Assembly: GCA_018824765.1 (NCBI GenBank) | Contig: JAHJFW010000050.1 | Location: forward strand, 1-8,457 | DNA: 8,457 nucleotides | From: Patescibacteria group bacterium | GTDB lineage: Bacteria > Patescibacteriota > Patescibacteriia > 2-12-FULL-60-25 | Direction of reading: 5' to 3' | The notes under the pieces: generated by a model | Told to the model about the DNA's origin: nothing | Seen by the model: only the letters and a program-made list of their open reading frames with translations | Database searches by the model: none | Translations under genes and position numbers: made by a program | Shown here: positions 6,457 to 8,457 of the stretch, in pieces | Layout of the letters: each line of letters begins with the position of its first letter | Numbering within the stretch: the stretch's first letter is position 1

Positions 6457-6687
6457 ATGGAAAAACCCAAATCTCCGGAAAATAAAGATGCGGAATATTT
6501 TGAAAAAGAATTGTTAAGGCTGGCCCAAGAGGCGAAAAAGAATGGTCAAAAGGAAATAGCCCTGATTCTTTTTACCCTGCTTGGTGCGCTGAAAGGAGAC
6601 AACATTGATGAACTGAAAGCCGACTGCCTTGCGTTCAGCGAGAAAATGATGGCACGAATGAGAAAAAAGGATGAAAAGCTGAACTGA
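6457..6687 (+). CDS. small unrecognised helical protein
   Basis: This 76-residue protein is not one I recognise. It is highly charged, with many Lys and Glu residues and no Cys-based motif or membrane segment. Residues 14-34 and 36-72 look like two amphipathic helices (EKELLRLAQEAKKNGQKE, then a hydrophobic stretch IALILFTLLGALKG near 38-51). It begins at the ATG at 6457 without a Shine-Dalgarno site and ends in TGA, 23 bp before the next gene on the same strand, so the two may be co-transcribed. Base use is more A-rich than in the minus-strand genes. It could be a regulator or partner of the next gene, but nothing in the sequence proves it; coding status is supported by its clean frame and position. 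Confidence 0.65.
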   Translation: MEKPKSPENKDAEYFEKELLRLAQEAKKNGQKEIALILFTLLGALKGDNIDELKADCLAFSEKMMARMRKKDEKLN

Positions 6688-6710
6688 TTTTTACCACGAC
6701 GATTGACATT

Positions 6711-7202
6711 ATGCGGGATAACAAAGTACTGCAAAAATTAAACAGCTTTTTAGGCAGGGCTGCCGGCAATACTTACGCAGGCGGCGGCCAAGAAGTTGAT
6801 CCTGAAGAGGCCCGTTTCAAAGAATTAGAATTTCATGAGGGCGACTGGCATTATAAAGATAGTTACGCAGGCTTTTTTCAATCATGGGGACGTGAGGTTG
6901 TCTGGCTTAATAAAAAGCCTTTTTGGATGCAAATTTACGGCGGCGGTATGACTGAAAAATTCCAAAATGATATTAAACTCGCCCATGAAACTTTTGACTT
7001 TCTCAAAAAGGCCTTATCAGCAGGCGAAAAACAAGAGGCATTCCAACCACGTGGTCCAAAAAATTTTTCTGATGACGAATGGGAATATTCTTGCGAATGG
7101 AGCGGCGATATAACGAAATTTGAAGGACATGAAAAAATCCTCTTCAAAAAAGAAGTTGTATTTACGCACGATTTTCTAGGCGGCTTGGTCCTTGCGCGAT
7201 AG
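6711..7202 (+). CDS. DUF5680-like protein of unknown function
   Basis: The 163-residue protein matches the pattern I know from DUF5680 proteins, which occur alone or fused to XRE-type regulators. In order: FLGRAAGNTYAGGG (13-26), EGDWHYKDSYAGFF (43-56), GREVVWLNKKPFWMQIYGGG (60-79), FLKKAL (97-102), PRGPKNFSDDEWEYSCEWSGD (113-133, read as PRGP, then WEYSC, then GD), FEGHEKI (137-143) and a C-terminal FLGGLV (155-160). No helix-turn-helix is attached here, nor any signal peptide or membrane segment, so it is cytoplasmic. Its biochemical role is unknown. The start is the ATG at 6711, without a Shine-Dalgarno site. A hairpin overlaps its stop codon. The family call rests on motif memory, not a search. 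Confidence 0.8.
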   Translation: MRDNKVLQKLNSFLGRAAGNTYAGGGQEVDPEEARFKELEFHEGDWHYKDSYAGFFQSWGREVVWLNKKPFWMQIYGGGMTEKFQNDIKLAHETFDFLKKALSAGEKQEAFQPRGPKNFSDDEWEYSCEWSGDITKFEGHEKILFKKEVVFTHDFLGGLVLAR

Positions 7203-7215
7203 ATATATCGCCTTT
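7196..7215 (+). terminator. hairpin over the stop codon of the DUF5680-like gene
   Basis: GCGATA (7196-7201) and TATCGC (7206-7211) form a 6-bp stem with a 4-nt loop, overlapping the TAG stop. Only CTTTG follows, so the T-run is poor. It is the best candidate end signal for the 6457-7202 pair. Confidence 0.3.
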
Positions 7216-7301
7216 GTGTAGCTTGCAAAAATCGTGTCGGTTACTTAGCTGATTGAGGAAGCCCGCCGCCACCTTAGCGTTCAGCGCCTTTCAAACCTTT
7301 G

Positions 7302-7374
<73 letters not shown>

Positions 7375-7524
7375 ACAAAGAATTGAAAAAAGACCAGAAA
7401 AGGAAGTTTGAACTGCTACAAGTTATCAACAACCCCTTGAACTGGCAAGTGTCTACATCATGGCCTAAAACATGCACAATCTGTACACTTTTCCATTTTA
7501 ATCTCTTTCGCTACAGTGTGCGCC

Positions 7525-8457
7525 ATGACCGCCAGACAAAAAATCGCCCTGCCCATCATCCTGGCAACCGCCTTTTTTGTCATTTCTGGAAAAAATATCG
7601 CGGCGCAAGTAAATGAAGGGCCGGCTAATCAAAATTCAACCGTCAATAACGAATCGTCCTCTAATGCCAATGACGAAAGTTATGAACGCGCAATCATAAA
7701 AAACGTCGCTTCGTCCGAAGATGAAATCCCAAACGGCGGACAGCAAAAACAGCGCTATACCATCGAATACTTGTCCGGCCCTTTAAAGGGACTTATACGC
7801 ACTCTTTCAAGCGACATAGACTCCAACCCTTACAACATCAAACCGGTGCAAGGCGACAAGGTGGTTATTTTGCTGCAACCGAATCCGGAAGGTGGAGAAC
7901 AACTGGCTTTTCTGGAAGGCTTTGACAGGCTGGGAGCCATGATCTGGCTGGTGATACTGTTAATCTTCGTGCTTGTGATACTGGCGGGCTGGCAAGGTTT
8001 CAAAGTGGCTTTTTCCATTATTCTTTCAGTCGCGCTGATCGGCTGGGTACTGATCCCGTCTTTCTTAAAGGGAATGGATCCGGTTCCGGTGGCCATAGTT
8101 TTATCCGTCGTCCTAACATCTCTCTCATGCGTGCTATCAATGGGGTGGAACAAAAAATCATGGATTACCATCGTGGGCACATTGTGCGGCGTGCTTACGG
8201 CATATTTCATTTCCGTGGCTTTCAGTAATTGGGCGCATTTGGGAGGGCTGTCAACCGAAGAAGACCGGATGTTCTTCGGGAAAAATTCCGCGCTGGACCC
8301 GCGCGGATTGATGTTCGCCGGCATCATTATCGCCGCCATGGGAGTAGTGGAAGACGTGGCCGTATCCATTGCATCCGGCGTTGTCGAAATACGCAAGGCC
8401 AACCCAAAACTCAACATAAAAAAACTCTTCCATTCAGGCATGGTCATCGGCCGCGAC
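7525..8457 (+). CDS. YibE/F-family multi-pass membrane protein, 3' part cut by window edge
   Basis: The frame is open for 311 codons to the edge. A signal peptide or first membrane segment (about 7-24) is followed by an Asn/Ser-rich linker (28-52), then a small beta domain (about 75-120, with YTIEYLSGPLKG and VQGDKVVILL) placed outside the membrane. Membrane segments follow at about 138-155, 159-181, 187-206, 213-233 and 263-285. The family signature MGVVEDVAVSIASG (272-285) and the region NPKLNIKKLFHSGMVIGRD (293-311) fit YibE/F, where they read much like GAVMDVAMSIAS and SGMxIGRD. The function of the family is not known; transport has been guessed. The ATG at 7525 lacks a Shine-Dalgarno site. 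The rest of the protein, probably less than 100 residues, is off the window. Confidence 0.9.
   Translation, partial: MTARQKIALPIILATAFFVISGKNIAAQVNEGPANQNSTVNNESSSNANDESYERAIIKNVASSEDEIPNGGQQKQRYTIEYLSGPLKGLIRTLSSDIDSNPYNIKPVQGDKVVILLQPNPEGGEQLAFLEGFDRLGAMIWLVILLIFVLVILAGWQGFKVAFSIILSVALIGWVLIPSFLKGMDPVPVAIVLSVVLTSLSCVLSMGWNKKSWITIVGTLCGVLTAYFISVAFSNWAHLGGLSTEEDRMFFGKNSALDPRGLMFAGIIIAAMGVVEDVAVSIASGVVEIRKANPKLNIKKLFHSGMVIGRD

Noticed and set aside
6702..6707. TTGACA just before the DUF5680-like gene as a -35 box
   Set aside because: No -10 sequence follows at suitable spacing and it is only a few bases from the start codon.
7423..7431. TTATCAACA as a fifth DnaA box
   Set aside because: It is a single site with one mismatch to the strong consensus, far from the cluster and expected by chance.
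7383..7616. 77-codon plus-strand frame starting with TTG
   Set aside because: It overlaps the start of the YibE/F gene in another frame and has no family features.
7830..8447. 205-codon open frame on the minus strand
   Set aside because: It is antisense to the YibE/F gene, whose signature motifs and membrane segments are clear; the minus-strand translation is Ser/Thr/Met-rich without any motif.

Overview
The window reads as chromosomal DNA of a bacterium with the standard genetic code (TGA, TAG and TAA all end genes), with close gene packing, few Shine-Dalgarno sequences and a shortened MurF. This resembles Patescibacteria (Candidate Phyla Radiation), perhaps a Parcubacteria-like lineage. 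That placement is an inference; no rRNA or other taxonomic marker is present.

Left block, all on the minus strand (1-6219). Read in transcription order this is uppS (5530-6219, undecaprenyl diphosphate synthase), rarA (4158-5393, replication-associated AAA+ ATPase), an unrecognised membrane-anchored protein (2923-3927), a class B penicillin-binding protein (1072-2919), and a MurF-type Mur ligase running off the left edge (1-776). Three of the five serve cell-wall synthesis: UppS makes the lipid carrier, MurF completes the pentapeptide precursor, and the PBP cross-links the polymer. The order PBP then murF recalls a reduced division/cell-wall (dcw) cluster. The unknown protein is 3 bp from the PBP start, in the place ftsL often takes.

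Two gaps in this block hold striking repeats. Between murF and the PBP gene (777-1071) are 25-bp tandem repeats followed by a REP/MITE-like element of two 28-bp inverted arms, each a hairpin in itself. Between rarA and the unknown gene (3999-4143) is a modular array of four perfect DnaA boxes (TGTGGATAA/TTATCCACA) interleaved with six 11-bp GTACCWGGTAC palindromes, including a 45-bp exact direct repeat and a 44-bp near-perfect palindrome. This array is the most unusual thing in the window.

Middle (6220-6456). Transcription diverges here. The gap holds a perfect 14-bp inverted repeat and a weak hairpin, and no clear promoter.

Right block, mostly plus strand (6457-8457). A small helical unknown protein (6457-6687) is followed by a DUF5680-like protein (6711-7202), then a minus-strand tRNA-Pro(CGG) (7302-7374), then a YibE/F-family membrane protein running off the right edge (7525-8457). 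The first two look like accessory genes of unknown function.
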